This document shows, in pieces, positions 17,099 to 25,548 of a stretch of 34,720 bases of DNA. The stretch covers positions 1-34,720 of the forward strand of contig JAISMF010000086.1 of NCBI GenBank assembly GCA_031276865.1, written 5' to 3'. Each line of letters starts with the position of its first letter. The stretch's first letter is position 1. A model generated the notes under the pieces. It was not told where the DNA came from. It made no database searches and worked only from the letters and a program-made list of their open reading frames with translations. The position numbers were made by a program, and so were the translations under genes. The stretch comes from Deltaproteobacteria bacterium (GTDB taxonomy: Bacteria; Desulfobacterota; Desulfarculia; Adiutricales; Adiutricaceae).

Positions 17099-18313
17099 TC
17101 ATCCGCAGACGGAGCAGTTGTCGGTGTCGCAGGTCAGAAGGGCGCTGTCGCTGGGCTTCCCGTCCTTCCAGAAGGGGGAGAGCGCCCGCAGCTTCTCCAC
17201 GATGGGGGGGAACTTCTCCAAGACGAAGTCCACCTCGTCTTCGGTGTTGTAGGGGCAAAGGGAGAGCCTGATGGAGCCGTGGGCGGCGGTGAAGGGGACG
17301 CCCATGGCCCTTAAAACGTGGGAGGGCTCCAGGGAGCCGGAGGTGCAGGCCGAGCCCGAGGAGGCGCAGATGCCGAAATGGGAGAGGTGGAAGAGGATGG
17401 ACTCGCCTTCGATGTACTCGAAACTGATGTTGGTGGTGTTGGGGAGCCTTTCCTTCCGGTCCCCGTTCACGATGGAGTAGGGTATCTTCAAAAGGCCCTC
17501 CTCCAAGCGGTCGCGCATGGCGCGCACCCGGGTGTCCTCCTCCGGCAGGCGTTTCAAAGCCAGCTCCGCGGCCTTGCCGAGGCCCACGATGTAGGGCACG
17601 TTCTCGGTTCCGCCCCTACGGCCCCTCTCCTGGTGCCCGCCCACCATGAAGGGCAGGAATTTCAGACCCTGGCGCGCGTAGAGGGCGCCTATGCCCTTGG
17701 GGGCGTGGAGCTTGTGGCCCGCCAGGGAGAGCATGTCGATTTTGGAGTCCTTGAGCTTCATGGGGATCTTGCCCACGGCCTGGACGGCGTCCGTGTGGAA
17801 GATTATGTCCCGCTCCCGGCAGAGGCCGGCTATCTCCTCCACCGGAAAGAGCACCCCGGTCTCGTTGTTGGCCCAGTGCAGGCTCACCAGGGCCGTGTCC
17901 GGCGTGAGGGCCGAGAGGAGCTCGCCCATGTCGAGGCGCCCGTACTTGTCCACCCCCAGCTCGGTCACCAGGTAGCCCAGGCGCCGTAAAAGGGCCACGT
18001 TGTTGTGGATGGCGGAGTGCTCCACGCGGCTCGTGACCAGATGCTTCTTGTCCGGCCGGCCGCGGATGGCGGACCAGAGGGCCGTGTTGTCGCTCTCCGT
18101 GCCGGAGGCCGTGTAGATCACCTCCTCGGGCTCGCAGCCCAGGAGGTCCGCGAGCTGCCGGCGGGCCCTCCTTATATGCTGGGCCACCTCGCCCCCCTTG
18201 TGGTGCATGCTGGAGGGATTACCGTAGAGATCCTGGAAAAAGGGAACCATGGCCTCGAAGACTTCGGGATCCACCCGGGTGGTGGCGTTGTTGTCAAAGT
18301 AGATTGTTTTCAT
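17099..18313 (-). CDS. nifS: Cysteine desulfurase NifS
   Basis: This PLP enzyme converts cysteine to alanine plus an enzyme-bound persulfide, supplying sulfur to the NifU scaffold. It has 404 residues. PLP-site residues are visible: His99 in VEHS, Asp175 in HTDAVQ, and Lys201 in SLAGHKLHAPKG as the Schiff-base lysine. The catalytic cysteine is Cys323 in SSGSACTSGS. The C-terminus ends CDTDNCSVCG (Cys395, Cys400 and Cys403), a small cysteine cluster beyond the usual fold that might bind metal or carry sulfur (inference). The ATG at 18313 follows AGAGG by four bases. The gene lies 70 bases after nifU on the same strand. Without nitrogenase genes nearby, a general housekeeping Fe-S role is as likely as one in nitrogen fixation. 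Confidence 0.96.
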   Translation of the reverse strand: MKTIYFDNNATTRVDPEVFEAMVPFFQDLYGNPSSMHHKGGEVAQHIRRARRQLADLLGCEPEEVIYTASGTESDNTALWSAIRGRPDKKHLVTSRVEHSAIHNNVALLRRLGYLVTELGVDKYGRLDMGELLSALTPDTALVSLHWANNETGVLFPVEEIAGLCRERDIIFHTDAVQAVGKIPMKLKDSKIDMLSLAGHKLHAPKGIGALYARQGLKFLPFMVGGHQERGRRGGTENVPYIVGLGKAAELALKRLPEEDTRVRAMRDRLEEGLLKIPYSIVNGDRKERLPNTTNISFEYIEGESILFHLSHFGICASSGSACTSGSLEPSHVLRAMGVPFTAAHGSIRLSLCPYNTEDEVDFVLEKFPPIVEKLRALSPFWKDGKPSDSALLTCDTDNCSVCG

Positions 18314-18383
18314 AAAACCTCTGGGAATGCTCCCGGAAAAGCGGCCGGGGCGCCCCGAACCGATTGGCCTGGTTTGGACGATC

Positions 18384-19220
18384 TCAGGCGTGGTACTCCC
18401 GCACGACTATTTCGGGGTCCACCAGGGCGCGCAGCCGGTCGGTCACGAAGTCCGCCAGGGTCTGTTTGGAGGCCGGGCAGCTGGCGCAGGCCCCCTTGAG
18501 GGTCACGAGCACCTCGGGGCCGTCCACGTCCACCAGCTCGATGTCGCCGCCGTCCTTGATGAGGGCCGGGGCGATTTGGGTGTTTATGGCCTCCTCGATT
18601 AGCTTTATGCGCCTCAAAGCGGTCATGCGGGCGGGCTTGCCGGGGCCTTCGGCCGCGCTCTGGTGGAGGATGCGGGCCAAAATCTCCTCCAGCTTGGGCT
18701 TGCACTGGCCGCAGCCGCCGCCGGCCTTGGTGAACTGCGTCACCTCCTCCACCGTCGTGAGGCGGTTGACGCGGACCACCTTCTCGATTTCGGCGTCCGT
18801 CACCCCGAAGCACTTGCAGACCACGTCCCCCTGGGCGGCCTTCACCGGCACGCCCCGGTAGTTGGCCACCGCCGCCTCCAGGGCCTCCTGGCCCATGACG
18901 GAGCAGTGCATCTTCTCCCGGGGGAGCCCGCCCAGGAACTCGGCGATATCCTGGTTGGTGATGGCCAGGGCCTCGTCCACGGTCTTGCCCTTGATCATCT
19001 CGGTCAGGGCGGAGGAGGAGGCGATGGCGGAGGCGCAGCCGAAGGTCTGGAACTTGGCGTCCTCGATTAGGTCCTTTTCCTTATCCACCTGGATGGTGAG
19101 GCGCAAGGCGTCTCCGCAGGAAAGCGAGCCGACCTGGCCCTCGCCGTCGATGCGGCCCACCACCCCCACGTTTCGGGGGTTCTCGAAATGATCCATGACT
19201 TTGTCAGAGTATTCCCACAT
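18384..19220 (-). CDS. nifU: Three-domain Fe-S scaffold NifU
   Basis: NifU is the scaffold on which Fe-S clusters are built from NifS sulfur. The 278 residues hold three domains in the classical order. An IscU-like domain (1-125) has Cys35, Asp37, Cys62 and Cys106 as assembly ligands. A BFD-type [2Fe-2S] domain (about 132-180) has Cys135, Cys137, Cys170 and Cys173. A C-terminal Nfu domain (about 205-278) carries Cys245 and Cys248 in CASC. Full-length NifU of this form is typical of nitrogen fixers and of many anaerobic deltaproteobacteria (family knowledge). GAAGGAG lies upstream of the ATG at 19220. A promoter about 320 bases upstream implies a long leader. nifS follows downstream. Confidence 0.96.
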   Translation of the reverse strand: MWEYSDKVMDHFENPRNVGVVGRIDGEGQVGSLSCGDALRLTIQVDKEKDLIEDAKFQTFGCASAIASSSALTEMIKGKTVDEALAITNQDIAEFLGGLPREKMHCSVMGQEALEAAVANYRGVPVKAAQGDVVCKCFGVTDAEIEKVVRVNRLTTVEEVTQFTKAGGGCGQCKPKLEEILARILHQSAAEGPGKPARMTALRRIKLIEEAINTQIAPALIKDGGDIELVDVDGPEVLVTLKGACASCPASKQTLADFVTDRLRALVDPEIVVREYHA

Positions 19221-20082
19221 GATTGAAACTCCTTCGGGGAGGCGTTTTCCGGCCCGGCCGCGGAAACGGAAACGAAGCGGACGGAAGGCGCGCGGAAAAA
19301 AACCGCCGGGGCCCTGGACGGAGGGGCCCGAAAAAACCGGGAAAGCGGCGGCGTTTCGATTTCCCCGGGCCTCCCTTTGGCCGGCGCGGCCGGAAACGGG
19401 GACCGGACTCCCCGGGGGAAAAAGACGAGGGCGGGGGTCTTCCGCGCCGGGGGAGCTGAAAAAGGCGGAACAAGGCGCCGGGAAGAGCTCGGGGGCGCCG
19501 GAAAAAAGACCCGTAAAAGAGCGCCGGAAAACGGCGCCTTCGTTTAATTATAGCTCAAAAAGCGTTTCCGGCGCAATCGTTATAACCGCGGACCCGATCG
19601 AGAAAATCCCGAAATCATGATCGAGGGCCGCCCGGTCCGGTAAAATACGAAAAAAAAAGGAAAAAACGGAAAAAACGCGAAAGGTTCCGAAGGCCGGAAG
19701 GAACACGGAAGACGCGCGTCTTCGGGGGATGAACGGAGGAAAAGCCCTCAAATCCGCCTCCGCTTTTGACGGGCCCGACTCAAGGGTCCGGGCGGGGGGG
19801 CGGAGAAAACGAGCCCGCCCGCGCCGGAAGGGAATCCGGCGCGGGTCCCGTTAATAAAAATAAGCGCGCCCGGGAAAATGTCAACGGCGTTTCAGGCGAT
19901 TTTTCCGCCGGAAGAGAGTTTTTTTCCAAGGAGGCGCCGGAGGCGGTGAAAATCAATTAGCTCACGATTTTTCGAAACGCCGAAAGGGCGTCTCAGGGGG
20001 AACTCCGGCGCGTTCCCCATTTCAAGGGGGGGGGTCGGGGCGGACGCGGAAAAGGGAGGGCGGAACCCCGAAAAGGCGGAAA
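19221..20082. other. GC-rich leader and spacer upstream of nifU
   Basis: I see no gene. From 19221 to about 19540 it would be the nifU 5' leader if the promoter at 19547-19576 is used. A stem gcgccg/cggcgc (19521-19537, loop gaaaa) sits at its start. The rest is GC-rich, purine-rich on the plus strand, and full of gccgga words. Short frames on both strands, including a 64-codon one at 19766-19960, look like compositional noise. Confidence 0.45.
19547..19576 (-). promoter_or_regulatory. Likely nifU-nifS promoter
   Basis: Reading on the minus strand, TTGCGC (19576-19571), an 18-base spacer and a perfect TATAAT (19552-19547) form a sigma-70-type promoter directed at nifU. The predicted start, near 19540, leaves a leader of about 320 bases. 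Confidence 0.55.
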
Positions 20083-20610
20083 TCAGTTCCGGTAGAGAAC
20101 CGGGACGCGGGCCGGAGGACGACGCGCGGGAAGCCCGGCCGGAAGGGCGGCCGCGGCGGGCAGAGCGGCCCGGACTCTCCGCACGGGGGTCAAGGCCCGG
20201 CGGTGGATGACGGGCGGAGCCGCCAGGCGACGCCTTTCGGGAAGGGCGGCCGCCGTCCGGGCCGCCGGAACGCCCGAGGGCCGGAAGACGGAAGGCGTCC
20301 GGGCCTCGCCGCGCAAGGAGGGCGAAGCGGCGACCCGGCGCCGGGAGAGACGGGTTTCGCCGAACACGGCGACGGGATGGCGCCCCCGCGCCCGGTCAGC
20401 CGGCACCGCGCCCGGAGAACGGAAGACCGGAGGGCGGGGGCGGTGGCGCCCGACGGGGAAAAAGCTTCCCGGAAAGACGGCGGGCAAAAGAGGTCCGGCC
20501 CTTAACGCGGGAAGCTCCGCCGGCTCGCGCCGCGCGGGAAGGAGCGCCTCGGATGGGGAGGGATCCCCGAAAGATTTGTCCGAAGAGAAGCGAAGGATGT
20601 CCTTATTCAT
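20083..20610 (-). CDS. Arg/Pro/Ala-rich ORF of unknown function
   Basis: This frame encodes 175 residues that I do not recognise. It begins MNKDILRFSSDKSFGD, an ordinary-looking start. It then becomes a basic, low-complexity Arg/Pro/Ala sequence with no domain, no cysteines and no clear membrane segment. What favours expression is upstream: GAGG seven bases before the ATG, and a good promoter (20656-20684) about 40 bases before that. What argues against a functional product is the composition, which any frame of this GC-rich DNA would give. A third reading is a real gene start joined to spacer by a deletion. I rate the 5' signals as real and the protein as doubtful. Confidence 0.35.
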   Translation of the reverse strand: MNKDILRFSSDKSFGDPSPSEALLPARREPAELPALRAGPLLPAVFPGSFFPVGRHRPRPPVFRSPGAVPADRARGRHPVAVFGETRLSRRRVAASPSLRGEARTPSVFRPSGVPAARTAAALPERRRLAAPPVIHRRALTPVRRVRAALPAAAALPAGLPARRPPARVPVLYRN

Positions 20611-20655
20611 GATCCACCTCGAAAGGTCGAACGTTGCACGACAGCGCGCCGGATC

Positions 20656-20684
20656 AATCTAACAAACGCGGAGTCCGATTGCAA
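20656..20684 (-). promoter_or_regulatory. Sigma-70-type promoter, minus strand
   Basis: TTGCAA (20684-20679), a 17-base spacer, and TAGATT (20661-20656) point leftward into the Arg/Pro-rich ORF starting at 20610. The arrangement is nearly the same as the promoter ahead of tRNA-Leu (TTGCAA, 17, TATATT). Confidence 0.5.
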
Positions 20685-22084
20685 AAGCGGCGTCCAACGG
20701 GGGCGGCCGGAAAGACCGCGTCCGGGATCGGGTTCGATCTCCGCCGCGGGTTGGGGGGTTTATATTTAAATGTTATTTCAGATAATTAAGAAATTAAATA
20801 AGATAAAACAAGATTGTTAATATAAATAAAATAATTTGTAGATAATAAAAAATTTTTTTGATAAAAATTAAATATAATATAAAAAAATTAAATTACATTA
20901 AATTATATTAAAGACATATTCGATGACGAAGACATAAAACCAGGCTGGACGAATACGGCGGGGCGCCTTTTCGGCGCCGAAGGGATGTCTTAAAGATGTT
21001 GGAGCCCGAAAGATTTAAAAGAGCGAAGCGGGCGGGGCCGGAATTAACGACGCCCGCGGCCCGAGTTGCGGAAACGATGATAATCGCGCGGAACAGTTGA
21101 TATGCTTATACAAAAAATCGGATGACGATCGTTTAAGTAAAGCGACCGGCCTTAATAACGAAAAGCCTCCCCCGGGGGGCTTTTTTCATTTTTAAAGAAT
21201 ACGGCGATCCCGCTCGGATAAGGGGGGGGGCCGCGGGGAAAAAATTAATCAATTTAAACAAAAACTCGAATTTAAGATCAAGAAAACTGAATAAATTGTA
21301 AAAATATTGAACGCCTTAAAATAAATTGAAGGATGAAAAAATATTTATTTTTTGTCCATGATAATCAATTTTTTTTCAATTTTAACCGCGTCACGCGACA
21401 ATTTTCCGTTCCGTACGACGCCGGTCGTCATAAATATTGACTAAAATTAAAAAAAAGGAAAATAATCAAACGTTTTAAAAAAAAAGAAGATAATAGCGGA
21501 CCAAGATGGATTTTATCCGATGATTTTACAGGGCGGAGGCGAGTGACGAATAACGGCTTTTCCGGGTTGATTTTTTAAGATTCCGCTTTTAACAAAAAAA
21601 AAATTATTCACCTACGACTGAAAAAAAAATAATCGAGGAAGGGCTGAATATTACTGGAATATCAGATGGCGTTTTCTCATATTTAAATTTATAATCTCTG
21701 TTTAAACTGAAAAATAAATATCTTTAAAAATATTATTAATCGATTTGAAAAAAACAATCGGATACCATGTCTTTCAACAAAAGAACGTATTCAAACAGTG
21801 AACCCGACCTGGCAGGCAGGCGGGTTGAAAGATTCGTGCTGTTATTTTTAAGTTGTTGATTTTTGATAACTTTTTTTAAAATTAAGACGGATTCACATTA
21901 TTTGTTCAAGTCGAGCGAATTATTCGAAGTCGTCGCGTTTTAGAAAAAATTCCGCTGATCGACGGTTAAAAAAGCCGGTTATATCGATTAGTTCGTCTCC
22001 AATTCTTTAAACGTGTTACCCGAAGCGGCGGATTCGACGTGAAAAAATTACGCCGGAAATAAAGGCTGATAAGGTAACAAAAAC
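20685..22084. other. Long AT-rich spacer ahead of the pilin gene
   Basis: I see no protein gene. It holds an A/T block (about 20760-20930), a stem ggcgcc/ggcgcc with loop ttttc (20962-20978), an isolated terminator (21161-21187), and a stem aacccg/cgggtt (21801-21826). Stop codons are dense in all frames. Confidence 0.5.
21161..21187 (+). terminator. Orphan intrinsic terminator
   Basis: agcctcccc pairs with ggggggct (one wobble), followed directly by six Ts. No protein gene lies upstream on this strand within about 1 kb. It may end a small RNA or a decayed gene. Confidence 0.6.
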
Positions 22085-22098
22085 AGGGTCGGTCGACC
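22085..22098. promoter_or_regulatory. Dyad ahead of the pilin gene
   Basis: gggtcg, gt, cgaccc forms a perfect six-base-arm dyad 23 bases before the pilin ATG. It could be an operator or an mRNA structure near the ribosome-binding site. No sigma-54 box was found nearby. Confidence 0.3.
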
Positions 22099-22121
22099 CA
22101 TTAAAAACATGGTGAGCACAC

Positions 22122-22556
22122 ATGTCCAGAACAACAAACGCGGTTCGCAAAGGTTTCACCCTCATCGAGTTATTAATCGTAGTTACAATCATCAGCATCC
22201 TGTCGGCTATCGCGATACCCCAGTACTCGGTGTACCGGAAAGGCGCCCAGGATAACGCCGCCGAGGCCGCTTACCACGCCGTAGCCATGGCCCAGGAAGC
22301 ATACTTCACGAGTTACAACGCCTACACGGTGAATTACACTGAAGGACTGGCGAAAAAAGCGGGACTGGTTAAAGACCAGAATGTCAATTACGGTCCGATA
22401 AGCCTCTACAACCACGCCGACACCAATCTGCAGGGGTTTAAATTCCAAGTGAATCACAAAGGTCAGGGGTCTTCCGTTTACTGTTACGACAGCATGAGTT
22501 CGGTCGTGGTCACCAAAACGACTTCGGGATTTCTGAACTCGTCCACCTGGAATTAA
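22122..22556 (+). CDS. pilA: Type IV pilin major subunit-like protein
   Basis: The 144-residue prepilin would be cut by prepilin peptidase between Gly11 and Phe12 (RKG/FTLIE), giving a mature protein of about 133 residues. The conserved Glu5 of the mature form is Glu16. The hydrophobic N-terminal helix FTLIELLIVVTIISILSAIA continues into the usual IPQYSVYR turn. The globular part has aromatic residues and a single cysteine near residue 126, so no C-terminal disulfide loop is possible within one subunit. The ATG at 22122 is preceded by ggtgag. No other pilus gene is nearby, and gene-free DNA lies on both sides. It could be a major pilin or a minor pilin/pseudopilin. The large isolated locus and strong start favour a pilin of some kind. 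Confidence 0.85.
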   Translation: MSRTTNAVRKGFTLIELLIVVTIISILSAIAIPQYSVYRKGAQDNAAEAAYHAVAMAQEAYFTSYNAYTVNYTEGLAKKAGLVKDQNVNYGPISLYNHADTNLQGFKFQVNHKGQGSSVYCYDSMSSVVVTKTTSGFLNSSTWN

Positions 22557-24066
22557 GGAAGGAAAGCTAATCCGGTAAAATTCCGGTTAAGGGCGCGAGC
22601 GTGAGGACGGAGGCCTTTATTTGGAATAACACCCTTAATTTCTTCCTGAAAGCGGCGAAAAAGCGTTCACCTTAAAATGAGGGGCGGACGCCTGCAAAAT
22701 CAGCATTCACCCCCCTTTTTAAAAAAGGGGGGTGAATTGTTTCAACCTTCGTTCGGTTAAGAAGGATATTGTAAGGAGGCGTGTTAATACTGGGTTCGCG
22801 GTTAATAAAGTCCCGATGACTTGATAGTTAATTTAAATTACAAAAAAATTACTAACATTTTAATATAATAAAAATTAATTGGAAATTGATAACTAACAAT
22901 CATTAATATTATGCGGAGCTTTGAATGGAAATCGGAACAATCCTAAAATCAAAAAATGAAAAATCAGTCTTATGAATTGAAACGATATAACAGTTAAGCT
23001 AAAAGATTTACTTTAGACGGTAATTTATTTCAAAAAAAAAGATCATAAAAAATCATACCTATCATGACCTTTTTTCGCTCGCTTAAAAAACATACCGCCT
23101 GAACGCCCTCACGGCCTTGTTTTCAACCGCTCACGCGCGTGTTTAACAGACGACAGGCATAGATGAAGGCGAGCGGTGCCGGAACTCGAGTACTATTTGA
23201 GGCGAGAGCTAAAAAACACCCGGTATTGTTTTCGATGAGCGCGATCCTCATTCTTTGTAAAGTTAAAGAATATAAATCACCTAAACGAAACCATCATAAA
23301 AAGTCATATAATAAGAGTCAAGATGTGAATATTATAGTTAAGCCAAACGTTATCAGCGCGAAGCTTGAATATTTTTTTATGTTTTCACGCTTCATAAATA
23401 ATTTGACAACTTTAATTAAAAAAAAATACAGGGAATAACGATATAATAAGAAAAGCTCTAAGAAAATAACGGTAAACGAACACTAAAATAGATTTTTAAA
23501 TAATTTAACACGTTTGGTCGGTTCCCGTTGAATAGATATATTAAATAGCAAATAATTATTATTAATTACCAATAATTAAATAAATAAAAACGCAAAAAAG
23601 AAGCATGAAATTCTCTTTTGAATGTCTCGTTACGAATATTTTAGCATAAGATCCACTCTAAGGCGTTTTCTAAGCATTTTGTTAAGGCGCTAGAAAATTA
23701 TTAGAGACAAAGATGAAAATATTATAAAAAAAGGAACAATCATTAAATTATATTATAAGCGTATGCGGAAATAAGTTAAAGCTTAAATAAAGAGCAGACA
23801 ATGCAAATGAAATAATCGATCGCGCTTGTTATTATCCGAAATAATAATAAAGTTCCATCCGTATAAAATAATCATCAGTAATGAAAAAAGAAACTTAAAA
23901 AACAATGTAAAAATAGTTTATATTCAAACACTTTTATTTTACAGAAAAAATATTTAACCTGAAGCATCTTGTGAGCATTATTAAACGCATACTTCAGGTA
24001 TATAAATTTATTTCAAAATTTATGAAAAAAAGAATTTATTTTTTTAGAAAGTTGCTGTACTATTTC
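22557..24066. other. Long AT-rich spacer after the pilin gene
   Basis: I see no supported gene in 1.5 kb. A palindrome at 22705-22737 is listed separately. A 91-codon frame at 23163-23438 lacks family features; its first third looks like GC-rich filler and the rest AT-rich filler. A 61-codon frame beginning at 23971 lies mostly opposite the dacB 3' end. Between 23440 and 23970 the DNA is strongly AT-rich. Confidence 0.5.
22705..22737. repeat. 33-base near-perfect palindrome, terminator-like
   Basis: attcaccccccttttt is followed by aaaaaaggggggtgaat, pairing 16 bases on each side. It lies 150 bases after the pilin gene and can act as a terminator. C6/G6-A/T palindromes of this form also occur as dispersed repeats in deltaproteobacterial genomes (recollection, not checked). 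Confidence 0.65.
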
Positions 24067-25548
24067 TTAGCTTTGTTTATCAGTCCCTTCCACAAAATGA
24101 GACCTCAAAGCGTAAAGAATTTTCTCCCTGGTGCCGGTCGCGTATTTACCGTTTAACATAATGACAAACGCTAAAGGTTCGTCCGGACGTCCCGGCCTTT
24201 CGATATACCCCGCCAGAGTCTGTATGTTGGTCATGGTGCCGGTTTTATAATAAACACTGCCGTTATCCGAACTTTTAATCAGCGTGCGCACTGGTTCCAT
24301 AACCCTCAGCACCTCGGACATTTGGTATGCGGTTATCGAATTATTTCTAGATAAACCACTTCCTTCGACAAGAGTAAAGCGCGGGAGACTGTAATTTTCC
24401 AAAAAATCGTAAACAACCCGCTTTCCTTTTTCAAAATTAGCCGGAGCCCCGTAAACTTCGGCCCCCATGGTGAGAAATATTTGATTAGTCACATAATTGT
24501 TAGAATACTTTAGAAGTTCCCTGATCATTTCCTCCAAGTCTTTTGACGACTGATGCTCATAAAATAGTGTGGCGTCTTCTGGAAGAGTCTGACCTGTCAC
24601 TATATCGCCGTTAATAATCACCCCGCGTCTAATTAAAAGTTCTTTCAGAAGCTGCCCTCCGTTTTCTTCAGCCATTCTTGGACTTTCAGAAATATTAATA
24701 TATTTTTCAGTTGAGTTTTTTCTTCTTTTCTTTTTAGGAAAGTTCTTTTTTGCTAAATCAATCGTTATTGCCGTTAAAGGATTGCAAGGATTTAATTCAA
24801 CTATTTCACCGCTCCTGTCGATAAGAAAGCTGACGGTGTTGAAATTAACGCCGAATCCGCTGTTAAAAGCGTCATAAGGATTCGTGGTGAAAGTTGTCCC
24901 ATCGGAGACGACACCGTATTCAAAAAAAGATGAATCTATATAAATGTCATTCACATTTGTCAGCCCCTTGTATCTCAGCTCATCGGCGATAGAACACATT
25001 TCCTCGGCGACTAAAAACGGGTCTCCGTATCCTTTTACCCAAAGGTTTCCGCTTTTATCAAGATAAAACCCTGTGCGGAAACGATAACCCGGCCCCAGGG
25101 AAACGAGGGACGCCGCCGAGGTCACAAGTTTAAGAATGGAAGCCGGCACAAAGTCTTTATCGGCGTTCAACGATATCAACTCTTTGGGCTCGTTTTCGCC
25201 GGCGTGAAAATCCATAACCAGCACCGCCCCTGAACCGGCCATAGCTTGGATGTTGTCTGGCCATGGCAGGGACTCGGCCGATTTTGAACTGTTTTTCCCC
25301 TTTTTTGACGAATTTTTCTGTTTAGCGGAACTATTTTTATTCGATTTGGGCTTATTCGATTTGGGCTTGTTTGAAGAACTTGTTTTAGAACTCTGACTTT
25401 TATTCTGCTTACTACTTTGTTGGGTGGCTTTTGCCTGGAGCGGCGAGAACTCCGCCGTTGCCAGAGGACCTGCGCAGAAAGCGAGGCCCAGTAAGAAAAT
25501 CCCCAGGAGCTTAAAATGGCTGCGATATATTTTCATCAGGATAGTCAT
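24067..25548 (-). CDS. dacB: D-alanyl-D-alanine carboxypeptidase/endopeptidase (PBP4 type)
   Basis: This peptidase S13 family protein trims or cleaves peptidoglycan peptide cross-links in the periplasm. It has 493 residues. An N-terminal signal segment covers about 1-32. A Ser/Lys/Asn-rich repetitive linker spans about 40-92 and includes a direct repeat of SNKPK. The penicillin-binding fold follows. The active-site triad is visible: SxxK in PASILK (Ser137, Lys140), SxN in YSNN (Ser349, Asn351) and KTG (435-437). The EGSGLSR segment (395-401) is characteristic of S13. The ATG at 25548 has AGAGG seven bases upstream. That ribosome-binding site lies inside the divergent rlpA gene. Codon use is AT-richer than in the rpsB region. 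Confidence 0.93.
   Translation of the reverse strand: MTILMKIYRSHFKLLGIFLLGLAFCAGPLATAEFSPLQAKATQQSSKQNKSQSSKTSSSNKPKSNKPKSNKNSSAKQKNSSKKGKNSSKSAESLPWPDNIQAMAGSGAVLVMDFHAGENEPKELISLNADKDFVPASILKLVTSAASLVSLGPGYRFRTGFYLDKSGNLWVKGYGDPFLVAEEMCSIADELRYKGLTNVNDIYIDSSFFEYGVVSDGTTFTTNPYDAFNSGFGVNFNTVSFLIDRSGEIVELNPCNPLTAITIDLAKKNFPKKKRRKNSTEKYINISESPRMAEENGGQLLKELLIRRGVIINGDIVTGQTLPEDATLFYEHQSSKDLEEMIRELLKYSNNYVTNQIFLTMGAEVYGAPANFEKGKRVVYDFLENYSLPRFTLVEGSGLSRNNSITAYQMSEVLRVMEPVRTLIKSSDNGSVYYKTGTMTNIQTLAGYIERPGRPDEPLAFVIMLNGKYATGTREKILYALRSHFVEGTDKQS

Noticed and set aside
16227..17314. Plus-strand frames over the HAD and nifS genes
   Set aside because: They are antisense to genes with clear family motifs, and part of one simply translates the dyad array.
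19766..19960. A 64-codon frame in the spacer upstream of nifU
   Set aside because: It has no ribosome-binding site or promoter, and the composition matches the surrounding spacer.
23163..23438. A 91-codon frame after the pilin gene
   Set aside because: It has no recognisable domain and no ribosome-binding site, and its composition follows the local DNA rather than coding bias.
23971..24156. A 61-codon frame ending opposite dacB
   Set aside because: It is Lys/Phe/Ile-rich, as AT-rich DNA gives, and its second half is antisense to dacB.
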